NCBI GenBank assembly: GCA_945836785.1
Contig: CAMAMD010000021.1
Location: 1 to 13,233 of the forward strand
Direction of reading: 5' to 3'
DNA: 13,233 bases
Source: an uncultured Clostridium sp.
GTDB taxonomy: Bacteria; Bacillota_A; Clostridia; Lachnospirales; Lachnospiraceae
The notes beneath the pieces were generated by a model. That model was not told where the DNA came from. It worked only from the letters and a program-made list of their open reading frames with translations, and did not search any database. The position numbers and the translations under genes are program-made. Positions 1-6,989 of the stretch are shown one piece after another. Within the stretch, counting starts at the first letter, position 1. Every line of letters starts with the position of its first letter.

Positions 1-22
1 TATTTAGAAACTTTCTTTTCAT
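1..22 (-). CDS. cdaR: Start of next gene, probably CdaR (YbbR-domain CdaA regulator), truncated by window
   Basis: Only seven codons (M-K-R-K-F-L-N) are visible before the window edge. The start is supported by a strong Shine-Dalgarno sequence, GAGGAGGG, seven bases upstream, lying inside the 3' end of cdaA. The gene therefore overlaps the cdaA reading frame. In Firmicutes the gene after cdaA is usually cdaR, which encodes a membrane-anchored YbbR-repeat protein that modulates the cyclase. The Lys/Arg-rich beginning fits a cytoplasmic N-terminus ahead of a membrane anchor. The identity rests on synteny alone. Confidence 0.5.
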
Positions 23-878
23 TCTTTTTCCCTCCTCTTTTTCTGGTGCGTCTCGAATCAGTTGTTCTCGTCTGCAATGAGGCTAATTGTTTTCTTAATG
101 ATTCAGCATCCAGATTCCGATACAGAACGCCGGCCTGTGCCACAGATATGGTGCCGTTCTCCTCCGATACAACCAATGTCATACTATCCGAAACCTCACT
201 GATACCAACTGCTGCTCTATGTCTCGTTCCCAGATCCTTATTGAGATCGTTTCTTCCCGTCAACGGAAGATAACATGTTGCCGCCACAACTCGATTATTA
301 CGAATAATCACTGCACCATCATGTAACGGTGTATTATGCTCAAAAATGTTTACCAGCAACTGACTTGATATAGCTGCATCGATATTGATACCTGTGCTCT
401 CATATTCTCCGAGGGCAACATTCTGTTCAATCACAATCAATGCCCCGGTCTTATTTTTACTCATGGAGATAGCGGCTGAAACCAGCTCCTGAATTGTTTT
501 ATCACTCACACGATCCTTTTTATCACTCTTATCATCCCGAATTAAAACATCGGATATAATATTTTTTCGTCCCAGCTCCTCCAGTGCCCGTCGAAGCTCC
601 GGCTGAAACAGAATAATAACCGCAATAATTCCAACATTGATTGTATTACGGAAAATCCACAAAATTGTATTCAGCCGAAAAACGGCTGCCACGCCCATGA
701 ATACAATCAATACCGCAATACCTTTAAACAAAGTCCAAGCCCTTGTTTTTTTAAACCACAAAATCACATGATATAAAAGATACGACAATATGATAATCTC
801 TATTATATCTGTTATGGTAATATGCGGAACATAAAACCAATCAAAGTTAGTGCTTAAAGCTGTCAATAACTTTTTCAA
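1..878 (-). CDS. cdaA: Diadenylate cyclase CdaA (DacA), c-di-AMP synthase; 3' end at or beyond window edge
   Basis: This enzyme condenses two ATP into cyclic di-AMP at the membrane, a nucleotide that controls potassium/osmolyte transport and cell-wall homeostasis in Firmicutes. I translated 292 codons and no stop is reached; the next codon begins TA at the edge. Residues about 20-90 hold three hydrophobic segments, then comes the FQPELRRALEELGR linker typical of CdaA. The DAC domain follows, with DGA at 187-189 (in NTPLHDGAV) and RHR at 219-221 (in GTRHRAAVGISE), both needed for ATP binding and catalysis. The likely start is TTG at 878-876, because an in-frame TAA lies five codons upstream and no ATG fits; a GGGGTGGG sequence sits three bases before it. 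It begins 28 bases after the upstream membrane-protein gene and appears to be in the same operon. Confidence 0.93.
   Translation of the reverse strand, partial: MKKLLTALSTNFDWFYVPHITITDIIEIIILSYLLYHVILWFKKTRAWTLFKGIAVLIVFMGVAAVFRLNTILWIFRNTINVGIIAVIILFQPELRRALEELGRKNIISDVLIRDDKSDKKDRVSDKTIQELVSAAISMSKNKTGALIVIEQNVALGEYESTGINIDAAISSQLLVNIFEHNTPLHDGAVIIRNNRVVAATCYLPLTGRNDLNKDLGTRHRAAVGISEVSDSMTLVVSEENGTISVAQAGVLYRNLDAESLRKQLASLQTRTTDSRRTRKRGGKKNEKKVSK
30..37 (-). promoter_or_regulatory. Ribosome binding site for the gene after cdaA
   Basis: Read on the minus strand this is GAGGAGGG, followed by seven bases and then ATG at 22-20. It lies within the cdaA coding sequence, so the two genes overlap and are probably translationally coupled. 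It is the main evidence that a new gene starts at the left edge of the window. Confidence 0.7.
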
Positions 879-906
879 AAGCCCACCCCATTATCTATCC
901 GGTCAA

Positions 907-2025
907 TTACCTTACTCTGTCCCGGTTGTCATTCATCTGTACATTTCCTGTCTTTGTACTTCTATTCTGCCCGTTTCTGTTTTGTACATTTCTATTTTGT
1001 GTACTTCTATTTTGTGCATTTTCTGTCTGTGCACTTCTATTCTGCGTATTTCTGTTTTGCACATTTCTGTTCTGTGAACCCTCATTCACACCTTTGTGTG
1101 TTTCCTGAGCTGCATTGCTGACATTCTTCGGCTTTGCAGATTTTCCCATATTGAATTTCGGAACAGCTTTAACGTAATAATAATAATCATCATCTTCAAA
1201 CTGAACCGTCTCTTTTCTGGAATAATCCACAACTCGTTTGCATGCCTGTATAAACAATGCGAGTACAATACCAAGCAGGGATCCTCCCAATACGCTTCCT
1301 GCAGAGGTTTGAACTCCAACTGCCGCATTCACAATAAAAGTAAATAAAATATTGCAGAGCCCGCCTACACCGATTGCAACATACCATGAATAGTCAAACG
1401 GCAGAACATATATGATATATGCTAATAATATCACAACTGCTGCAGTAATAATCATGGCAAGTATTTCCTTATTTTTTATTATACCGTCAACAATATATGT
1501 ATATGCCTGAAAATCTTCATCTTCCAACATATTTCCGTCCTGAATTTCTCTTACACATACAGAAAAATAATAGAGTACGATTCCAAATGCAGTTGGCACA
1601 ATTCCGGATGCTCCGGCAAATATAACCACTACCAGCGGAACCGCATAATATAATTTCAGCATCAGCATAATCGGCACAAAAGCCAATATCCAGCTACAAT
1701 CCGGAAATATCCTCATATACATGCAGTACATCAATATAAAGAGTATTAAAAATAATGCTCCTATTTCAACAGATATTCCAAGTGTATTAATTAAAATGAC
1801 AACTCCGCCCAGCAGTACAACCACGGTATCAGAAACCAGTGCACATATGACAGACATCAAAAATACTACAATTCCTTTATCAAACAAAGATGCATACCCA
1901 TACATGGAATTAATAGATAAAAACATAATCAATGCAACAACGAAACGGAACAGAGGTGTCGTTATTTCATCATATTTTCTTAAAAAGTCCCTTATCGCAT
2001 CTCTGACTGTCAACAGTCCTGTCAT
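907..2025 (-). CDS. Polytopic membrane protein with QNR pentapeptide-repeat tail, unknown function
   Basis: 372 residues with no recognised enzymatic domain. Residues about 25-155 and 190-270 hold several hydrophobic segments (roughly eight to ten membrane passes), separated by a soluble acidic loop around 160-185. After the last segment comes the motif QFEDDDYYYYVKAVPK, about residues 277-292. I recall a similar Tyr/acid-rich motif in unannotated Lachnospiraceae membrane proteins but cannot verify this. The C-terminus (318-372) is low-complexity, mostly pentapeptides of type Q-N-R-(N/S)-x. The ATG directly follows the TAA of the upstream gene (zero spacing), with GGGAGAG inside that gene's last codons as ribosome binding site, so translation is probably coupled. 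The next gene is cdaA, 28 bases on. The context suggests a role tied to c-di-AMP synthesis or envelope homeostasis, but this is inference. Confidence 0.85.
   Translation of the reverse strand: MTGLLTVRDAIRDFLRKYDEITTPLFRFVVALIMFLSINSMYGYASLFDKGIVVFLMSVICALVSDTVVVLLGGVVILINTLGISVEIGALFLILFILMYCMYMRIFPDCSWILAFVPIMLMLKLYYAVPLVVVIFAGASGIVPTAFGIVLYYFSVCVREIQDGNMLEDEDFQAYTYIVDGIIKNKEILAMIITAAVVILLAYIIYVLPFDYSWYVAIGVGGLCNILFTFIVNAAVGVQTSAGSVLGGSLLGIVLALFIQACKRVVDYSRKETVQFEDDDYYYYVKAVPKFNMGKSAKPKNVSNAAQETHKGVNEGSQNRNVQNRNTQNRSAQTENAQNRSTQNRNVQNRNGQNRSTKTGNVQMNDNRDRVR
940..1074. repeat. 15-bp imperfect tandem repeats encoding QNRxx pentapeptides
   Basis: Nine consecutive 15-base units encode residues 318-362 of the membrane protein. 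On the protein they read QNRNV, QNRNT, QNRSA, QTENA, QNRST, QNRNV, QNRNG, QNRST and KTGNV. The unit length is a multiple of three, so gain or loss of units would keep the frame. The units touch each other without spacers, which separates this from a CRISPR array. Confidence 0.85.
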
Positions 2026-2859
2026 TTATATATCTCTCCCTTCTTTGTTGCCCGTATAATTATTGTAAACATGATTTTCACGCTGCATCTGTTGCATACG
2101 CTCATTCCTGATTTTTTCCATCTGTTCCTGCTCCAGCTGTCTTCTTCTCTCCTGAATCCGACGGCGATCCTCCTCAGCCTGTCTCTGTTGTCTGAGTTTT
2201 TCTTCATTTTGAGCAGCAATACGCGCGTTACGCTGTTTCACATTTTCCAGTATCTCAGCCTCTTTCCGCCGTTCTTCCTCCTGAATCCGCTGCTTCACTA
2301 TTTCAGAACGATTCACACGGGTACTCGTATTTTTCTGAGATGTACCGCCCTCGGCAGTCTGCTTTTTCGCCGGATTACCATGTCCTCCTGTACTGACTCT
2401 GGCACTCTCTGCCAGCTTTCCATGGTGCATCGGACCGCCTTCCAGCTCAATCAGATCCCGAAGATTGGAATTATACTCTACAAGTCCGGGTTTCGATTTT
2501 ATGTATCTATAATGATATACCATGCTGGAAAATAAAAAATAAATGATACAGAACACGGCATATGCACCTAATATTTTATACATCAGGTCAAAATAATCTA
2601 TATCATTAACTTTAGCCAGCAACTCATCAAATTTCATAAATACATATGAACCGACAATAGTCCAATATGCCACAGTTGCCGCCACCCATGTTTTAAGCAC
2701 ATTATATCTGACATAATCCGTCTGATAATACCTACTCATAACAAGATTACGATGTTTTTCATGTTTTTCATAAATCGCAACCTTTGTCATTAGTCCAACT
2801 TTCTTCTCGTCAACCACAATCATACCTCTTTTCAGGACATGCACAAAAGCACTGTCCAT
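2026..2859 (-). CDS. Two-pass membrane protein with charged coiled-coil C-terminus, unknown function
   Basis: 277 residues. The N-terminal part contains KVAIYEKHEKHRN and MSRYYQTDYVRYNVLKTW, followed by two membrane segments at about 58-77 and 92-113. A basic linker (MVYHYRYIKSKPGL) leads to a hydrophilic region. Residues about 183-262 are very rich in Glu, Arg, Gln and Lys, with a strong helical coiled-coil pattern, and should be cytoplasmic. No catalytic motif is seen. It is the first gene after the promoter at 2916-2945 and shares a zero-base junction with the next membrane-protein gene, so the two probably act together. The start is uncertain: M1 has only a weak GGAATG upstream, M13 is abutted by AGAGG (too close), and M24 (MTKVAIYEKHEK) looks most family-like but also has a weak site. 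Confidence 0.82.
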   Translation of the reverse strand: MDSAFVHVLKRGMIVVDEKKVGLMTKVAIYEKHEKHRNLVMSRYYQTDYVRYNVLKTWVAATVAYWTIVGSYVFMKFDELLAKVNDIDYFDLMYKILGAYAVFCIIYFLFSSMVYHYRYIKSKPGLVEYNSNLRDLIELEGGPMHHGKLAESARVSTGGHGNPAKKQTAEGGTSQKNTSTRVNRSEIVKQRIQEEERRKEAEILENVKQRNARIAAQNEEKLRQQRQAEEDRRRIQERRRQLEQEQMEKIRNERMQQMQRENHVYNNYTGNKEGRDI

Positions 2860-2915
2860 TTCATTCCAAATGCAGCAATGTTATATATCATAGTACCCAC
2901 TGACATTCATTTCAT

Positions 2916-2945
2916 ATTATAACCCGATATTGCTATACATTTCAA
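2916..2945 (-). promoter_or_regulatory. Predicted sigma-A-type promoter of the membrane-protein/cdaA operon
   Basis: On the minus strand, TTGAAA (2945-2940) is followed after 18 bases by a perfect TATAAT (2921-2916). It lies between the pilus-operon terminator and the first gene of the cdaA unit, about 57 bases before the M1 codon of that gene. The predicted transcript start is near 2909, giving a leader of about 50 bases. Confidence 0.65.
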
Positions 2946-2980
2946 GAGTTTTCTTGGTGCTATCATTCTTTTAAAAATAT

Positions 2981-3019
2981 AAAGAAAAATTGGGATTGTC
3001 AAATTACGACAATCCCGAT
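2981..3019 (-). terminator. Rho-independent terminator of the type IV pilus operon
   Basis: Arms 2992-3000 and 3008-3016 (GGGATTGTC / GACAATCCC) form a perfect 9-bp stem around a 7-base loop. The stem extends to about 12 bp with one wobble pair. On the minus strand it is followed by AATTTTTCTTT, a U-rich tract, whereas the plus-strand side has none, so it terminates minus-strand transcription. It lies about 32 bases after the pilB stop codon. Confidence 0.9.
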
Positions 3020-3050
3020 AATTACTGCTGTATTAATGAACTATACAGTA

Positions 3051-4736
3051 TTATTCATAATAAGAAACCCGTAGCAGTTCCTGAACTGTTGTTGTTCCGT
3101 CTTCCACTAAAGCCAATGCACTCTGTTTCAAAGTGCTCATACCCTGCTCTTCTATCGCATACTGTTTGATTTCTTCCACAGAGGCCCCCTTGGTAATCAT
3201 TTCACGAACCTTTTTATCTACCAACAGAATCTCATGGATGGATATTCTTCCCTTATATCCTGTATTATTACAATTTCTGCAACCTCTTGCATGCTTTACC
3301 TGCGGAAAATGGACACCTGCTATACCAGCCTCTTCCTCTGTCATCGGGCCAAACTCTCCACAGAATGGGCAAACCTTACGAACCAAACGCTGTGCCACAA
3401 TTCCGACCAGAGAGCTGGCAATCATATAAGGCTCTACACCCATATCAATCAAGCGGACAACCGAGGATGCTGCATCATTGGTATGAAGCGTAGAAAGTAC
3501 CAGATGTCCGGTAATAGCTGCACGAACGGAAATTGATGCCGTTTCTGCATCACGCGTTTCTCCCACCATGATAATATCAGGATCCTGACGGAGCAATGCA
3601 CGGAGACCGACTTCAAAAGTCAGTCCGGCTACATTATTCACCTGCATCTGATTCAGCTTTGCAACATTCTTTTCTACAGGATCCTCTATCGTGGATATAT
3701 TTACATCCCTTTTTGCCAGTTCCTCCAATATCATATATAATGTCGTAGACTTACCGGAGCCGGTTGGACCCGTCAGATATATGATACCGTTCGGCGACTG
3801 CAGCATCTTACGTACCAGTGTATAATTCTTCTCTGTCATTCCGAAAGTACCCATGTGATCAATATTGGATGCCGAAGCCAGCAAACGCAGTACCGCCTTC
3901 TCACCAAATACGGTAGGAATCAGTGATACACGGACGTTCAGATTAACCCCTTCTATGTTGATTCGAAAATGTCCATCCTGTGGCACTCGTCGTTCTGCAA
4001 TATCCAGATCACCCAAAATCTTAATTCTGGCAATCAGGGAATTATGAATGTTCTTCTGTAAAGTCATAAAGTCATTGATAACACCATCCAGACGCATACG
4101 AATGCTGGTTTGATTTTCGAAAGGTTCAATATGTATATCAGATGCATTAGAATTATATGCACGAATGAGAATACTATTGAACAAATTGATAATCGGAGTA
4201 TCATCATCCCCCTCTTCAATACTGATTTCCACAGTTTCAGATGTCCCTGTACTGTTGGCAGATGCCTTCTGCGCAGCTAACCGGGCTGATACCTCAGAAT
4301 AATAGTATTGGATTGATTTTTCAAGCGGAGCCTGTTCACAGAGAACAATCTGCAACTCCATTCCGACAACCTGACGAATATCCTCGATTCCATAAAAGTT
4401 CAGAGGATCATTTACCAGCAGCCACAAAACGCCATCTACTACTTTATACCCCATCATACAATATTTCTCTGCCAGCATTTGGGGAATCATTTCGACCGCT
4501 TTAATATCAATATTAAGATCGGATATATTCACAAAATCATAGTTCAACCGGCTTGCCAGAGCTTCCAGCATCTGTCTTTCCGTGATAAAACCCATCTCAA
4601 TCAAAGCACCACCGAGTCGAACACCCTTATGTTCCTTCTGATATGCAATAGCCTGCCCAATCTGTTCATCTGTTACATACCCTAATTCCTGAAGCACTTC
4701 ACCAATTCGAATGTTTTTATTATTTCTTATTTCCAT
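3051..4736 (-). CDS. pilB: Type IV pilus assembly ATPase PilB (GspE family) with tandem MshEN motifs
   Basis: A cytoplasmic hexameric ATPase that powers pilus extension through PilC. The 561-residue protein has two N-terminal MshEN motifs, at 10-33 (R-I-G...Q33) and 40-63 (R-L-G..., with R63 where the consensus has Gln); this motif class binds cyclic di-GMP. The catalytic domain follows: Walker A GPTGSGKST at 323-331, Asp box STIEDPVE at 348-355, Walker B DIIMVGETRD at 387-396 (E393 catalytic) and His box HLVLSTLHTND at 411-421. C456, C459, C486 and C489 form the zinc-binding tetracysteine set of extension ATPases. The full length, the zinc motif and the MshEN region favour PilB over PilT or ComGA. 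The start has GAGG seven bases upstream. It is the last gene before the terminator, 51 bases after pilO. Confidence 0.95.
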   Translation of the reverse strand: MEIRNNKNIRIGEVLQELGYVTDEQIGQAIAYQKEHKGVRLGGALIEMGFITERQMLEALASRLNYDFVNISDLNIDIKAVEMIPQMLAEKYCMMGYKVVDGVLWLLVNDPLNFYGIEDIRQVVGMELQIVLCEQAPLEKSIQYYYSEVSARLAAQKASANSTGTSETVEISIEEGDDDTPIINLFNSILIRAYNSNASDIHIEPFENQTSIRMRLDGVINDFMTLQKNIHNSLIARIKILGDLDIAERRVPQDGHFRINIEGVNLNVRVSLIPTVFGEKAVLRLLASASNIDHMGTFGMTEKNYTLVRKMLQSPNGIIYLTGPTGSGKSTTLYMILEELAKRDVNISTIEDPVEKNVAKLNQMQVNNVAGLTFEVGLRALLRQDPDIIMVGETRDAETASISVRAAITGHLVLSTLHTNDAASSVVRLIDMGVEPYMIASSLVGIVAQRLVRKVCPFCGEFGPMTEEEAGIAGVHFPQVKHARGCRNCNNTGYKGRISIHEILLVDKKVREMITKGASVEEIKQYAIEEQGMSTLKQSALALVEDGTTTVQELLRVSYYE

Positions 4737-4787
4737 TCCTGTTCCTCACATTATTTAAATAATTTCATTCATATCCATGCACTTACT

Positions 4788-5462
4788 CTACTCTTCACAC
4801 ATATATAGATGAATCGTCATCGTCATCGTCTGATTTGTATCAACTTCATATGTTCCGTCTTCATTATAAGATATACTGCGCTCGCTTCCCCAGCTATAGC
4901 TATTCAAATGCAGCTTCTGCTCCGTAGCTGACAAGTCATCAATCAATTGCTGAATATGTTCCCGCTCGCCGCCAACACGTACTGTAACCGAAACCTCATA
5001 TATGCCGGTCTGAATTTCCTCTGCATTTTCTATACCGGAATCAGCAATCTGTGCTTCCGTAGCCTCCTGCAACGCTGCCTTTGCTGAATATTGATAGGGA
5101 TTAACCTCCGCTTCTTCCGTCGGCATAATGATGTTTAAATCATACGCATAAAGATTATAGTCCAGAATCAACTCCGTCACATATTTGTCAACCTGATCAC
5201 TGGTCATAACAGGGAAAAAATCTGCTCTCGCCGTTGCAATTTCAGACTCAATATTTTGGTTTTCCGTTTCAACCAGTAACAGCTGTGCAAGCTTCATCTC
5301 GTTCTCGTCACGCTCCGCTTCGGCATCCTGAATCTCCATGTTAATGGAAATGATTTTGGAAACAGCCGGATAGACACCCCAGTAACCTCCCGCTACAACT
5401 AATACAAAAATTGCCAGAAACACAATTAATTTTTTATCACGCTCTGTCATTTGCGTCTGCAT
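4788..5462 (-). CDS. pilO: PilO-like inner-membrane alignment protein of the type IV pilus
   Basis: 224 residues with the PilO layout: a short cytoplasmic N-terminus (MQTQMTERDKK), one membrane helix at about 11-31, an extracytoplasmic coiled coil at about 38-80 (rich in Glu/Ala/Ile) and a C-terminal alpha/beta region that would form the ferredoxin-like fold. PilO pairs with PilN to connect the cytoplasmic PilM ring and PilC platform to the rest of the machine. Sequence identity in this family is low, so the call rests on layout and on position between the PilMN fusion and pilB. A strong AGGAGGG lies six bases before the ATG, and the gene starts 12 bases after the pilMN stop, so the two are probably co-translated. 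Confidence 0.82.
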   Translation of the reverse strand: MQTQMTERDKKLIVFLAIFVLVVAGGYWGVYPAVSKIISINMEIQDAEAERDENEMKLAQLLLVETENQNIESEIATARADFFPVMTSDQVDKYVTELILDYNLYAYDLNIIMPTEEAEVNPYQYSAKAALQEATEAQIADSGIENAEEIQTGIYEVSVTVRVGGEREHIQQLIDDLSATEQKLHLNSYSWGSERSISYNEDGTYEVDTNQTMTMTIHLYMCEE

Positions 5463-5474
5463 ATGCGTCCCTCC

Positions 5475-6932
5475 TTATCTTCCTGCCGACTCTGCCAAAG
5501 TACAGGTCACATGGATATCCCAATTTGCCGTGGTATCATTAAAAGCATAGCCTGTATAATCCACGTTGTTAAAAATGTCCTGTTCGTTCAGCTGTTTTAT
5601 AAAAAGGTTAATATTATCAACAGAATCCGAGGATGCTGTCATCTGTATCGTTCCTTCTTCCGCATCAAAAGAATCAAACGTTACCGTCGCATACCCTTTT
5701 GCACATGCTTCGATCTTTGAAATAATATTACTGTCACATACCGGATATGTATGAATATTTTCCTCCACATCAGCAATGGCAGCATATTGTGCATACAGAT
5801 AATTATTTCTGCCAATCAGCATGTCATACTCTGCCACAGACATAACGATCTGAGGATTGCTGTTATACTCCTTCAAATCATCCAACTTCATTTTCCGCAA
5901 CAGCATGACTGTGACAGCACTTCCAATCAATACTGCCATTACAATCGCCGTGATTATAATCGGCACTACATTGATTCCCAGTTTTTTTTCTTTTTCATTT
6001 TTCTTTTTATGTGCGCCTGCGTATTGTTTTAAAAAGTTCATATATTTTCCATTCACCACCAGACCACTGGCGGCTCTCAGGCATTTCTGAACATCTACCT
6101 CCTGCGACGTTGCCAACGTCATTGCCTCATATATCTGTACCGGGGTTAAAATTCCCATCTGTTCAACGGCCCTCTGATACATCGGCAGATTTGACTGTTC
6201 AATCCCCGCAATCACAATACTTTCCATTTTCTGTTCAATCTGATGTGCCTGCATGAACTGTACGATTTGGCTGACAGAACGAGCGACATCCCCAGCATAA
6301 TCCTCGGTTTCCCTCTCATGAAAACAACGCATGCTATTGAAATAATAAAAGCTTCCATTAATCCATAATATAGTGGTTAAAATACTGCTGTCGGCAATAA
6401 TGAGTGCAAATGTCCTGTAAACCTTTCCGGCTGTCATGGCTGTCAAGCCAATCAGGCTGCTCTCACCGGATAATATGCTCTTTAAACTGATGCCAATTTC
6501 CCGAAATATATCAATATAATCCTTGATAAAATCAGCATCAACACTTTCGGCATAGACTCTTTTCGTCTTTCCTTCCCCGGTCCCCAAAGGCAAACAGCTA
6601 TACAGACAGTTCTCACTCCGATTTACATCTGCGAATTCCCGGATGATAAAGTCGTATGTTTTCTTCATGTTTAGTTCAGGCATCTCGATTATTTTTCCAA
6701 CAAATTTACTACTGTTGACAACCAGAACAACATCCTTGGTCGGAAGCTTATATGTAGCCCAGAACCCTTTCATAAAATCTACGAACAAGTCCGTATCCAT
6801 AATCATACCATTTATGATACTGCCTTCCGGTGCCTCAGCTTCATAGCTGTGCTCCACGCTGATTCTGTGTTCTCCCGGTTTTCCAATCACAACCTGTATC
6901 TGCTGGTTTGCAAGGTATACTACCGTACTCAT
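5475..6932 (-). CDS. PilM-PilN fusion: actin-like pilus protein joined to a membrane-anchored PilN domain
   Basis: 485 residues, longer than either PilM (about 350) or PilN (about 180) alone. Residues 1-295 look like PilM: VVYLANQQIQVVIG at the start (actin-like phosphate-loop strand), a middle domain, and the ending CLRAASGLVVNGKY. Next comes MNFLKQY at 298-304, resembling the conserved INLLP-type peptide by which PilN docks into PilM. A Lys-rich stretch (306-317), one membrane helix (about 319-345), a short helical stalk and a C-terminal alpha/beta domain with NLFIKQLN follow, as in PilN. The protein would tether the cytoplasmic ring directly to the membrane partner of PilO. AAGGTGG stands eight bases before the ATG. 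It lies 57 bases after pilC and 12 bases before pilO. Confidence 0.85.
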   Translation of the reverse strand: MSTVVYLANQQIQVVIGKPGEHRISVEHSYEAEAPEGSIINGMIMDTDLFVDFMKGFWATYKLPTKDVVLVVNSSKFVGKIIEMPELNMKKTYDFIIREFADVNRSENCLYSCLPLGTGEGKTKRVYAESVDADFIKDYIDIFREIGISLKSILSGESSLIGLTAMTAGKVYRTFALIIADSSILTTILWINGSFYYFNSMRCFHERETEDYAGDVARSVSQIVQFMQAHQIEQKMESIVIAGIEQSNLPMYQRAVEQMGILTPVQIYEAMTLATSQEVDVQKCLRAASGLVVNGKYMNFLKQYAGAHKKKNEKEKKLGINVVPIIITAIVMAVLIGSAVTVMLLRKMKLDDLKEYNSNPQIVMSVAEYDMLIGRNNYLYAQYAAIADVEENIHTYPVCDSNIISKIEACAKGYATVTFDSFDAEEGTIQMTASSDSVDNINLFIKQLNEQDIFNNVDYTGYAFNDTTANWDIHVTCTLAESAGR

Positions 6933-6989
6933 ATTTCACACCACCTTTATGTATAATAAATTTCCCATTTCCTGTTTCGTTTTTTCGTC

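Noticed and set aside
849..891. Short ATG-started frame of 14 codons overlapping the cdaA start
   Set aside because: It ends in TAA at once and is in a different frame from the CdaA protein; the TTG at 878 gives the family-like protein.
940..1074. Tandem repeats as a possible CRISPR array
   Set aside because: Units are 15 bases, contiguous, degenerate and in coding frame, with no spacers.
926..1108. Plus-strand ORF of Cys/Phe/Leu-rich repeats
   Set aside because: It is the reverse complement of the QNR repeat tail; composition comes from the repeats and there is no ribosome binding site.
2071..2535. Plus-strand ORF of 154 residues
   Set aside because: It lies wholly opposite the coiled-coil membrane protein gene, has no recognisable domain, and its hydrophobicity mirrors the Glu/Lys-rich codons of the other strand.
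4750..4763. 14-bp AT-only palindrome between pilO and pilB
   Set aside because: No GC stem, no T-run and no promoter near it; in AT-rich DNA such a palindrome is not strong evidence of an operator.
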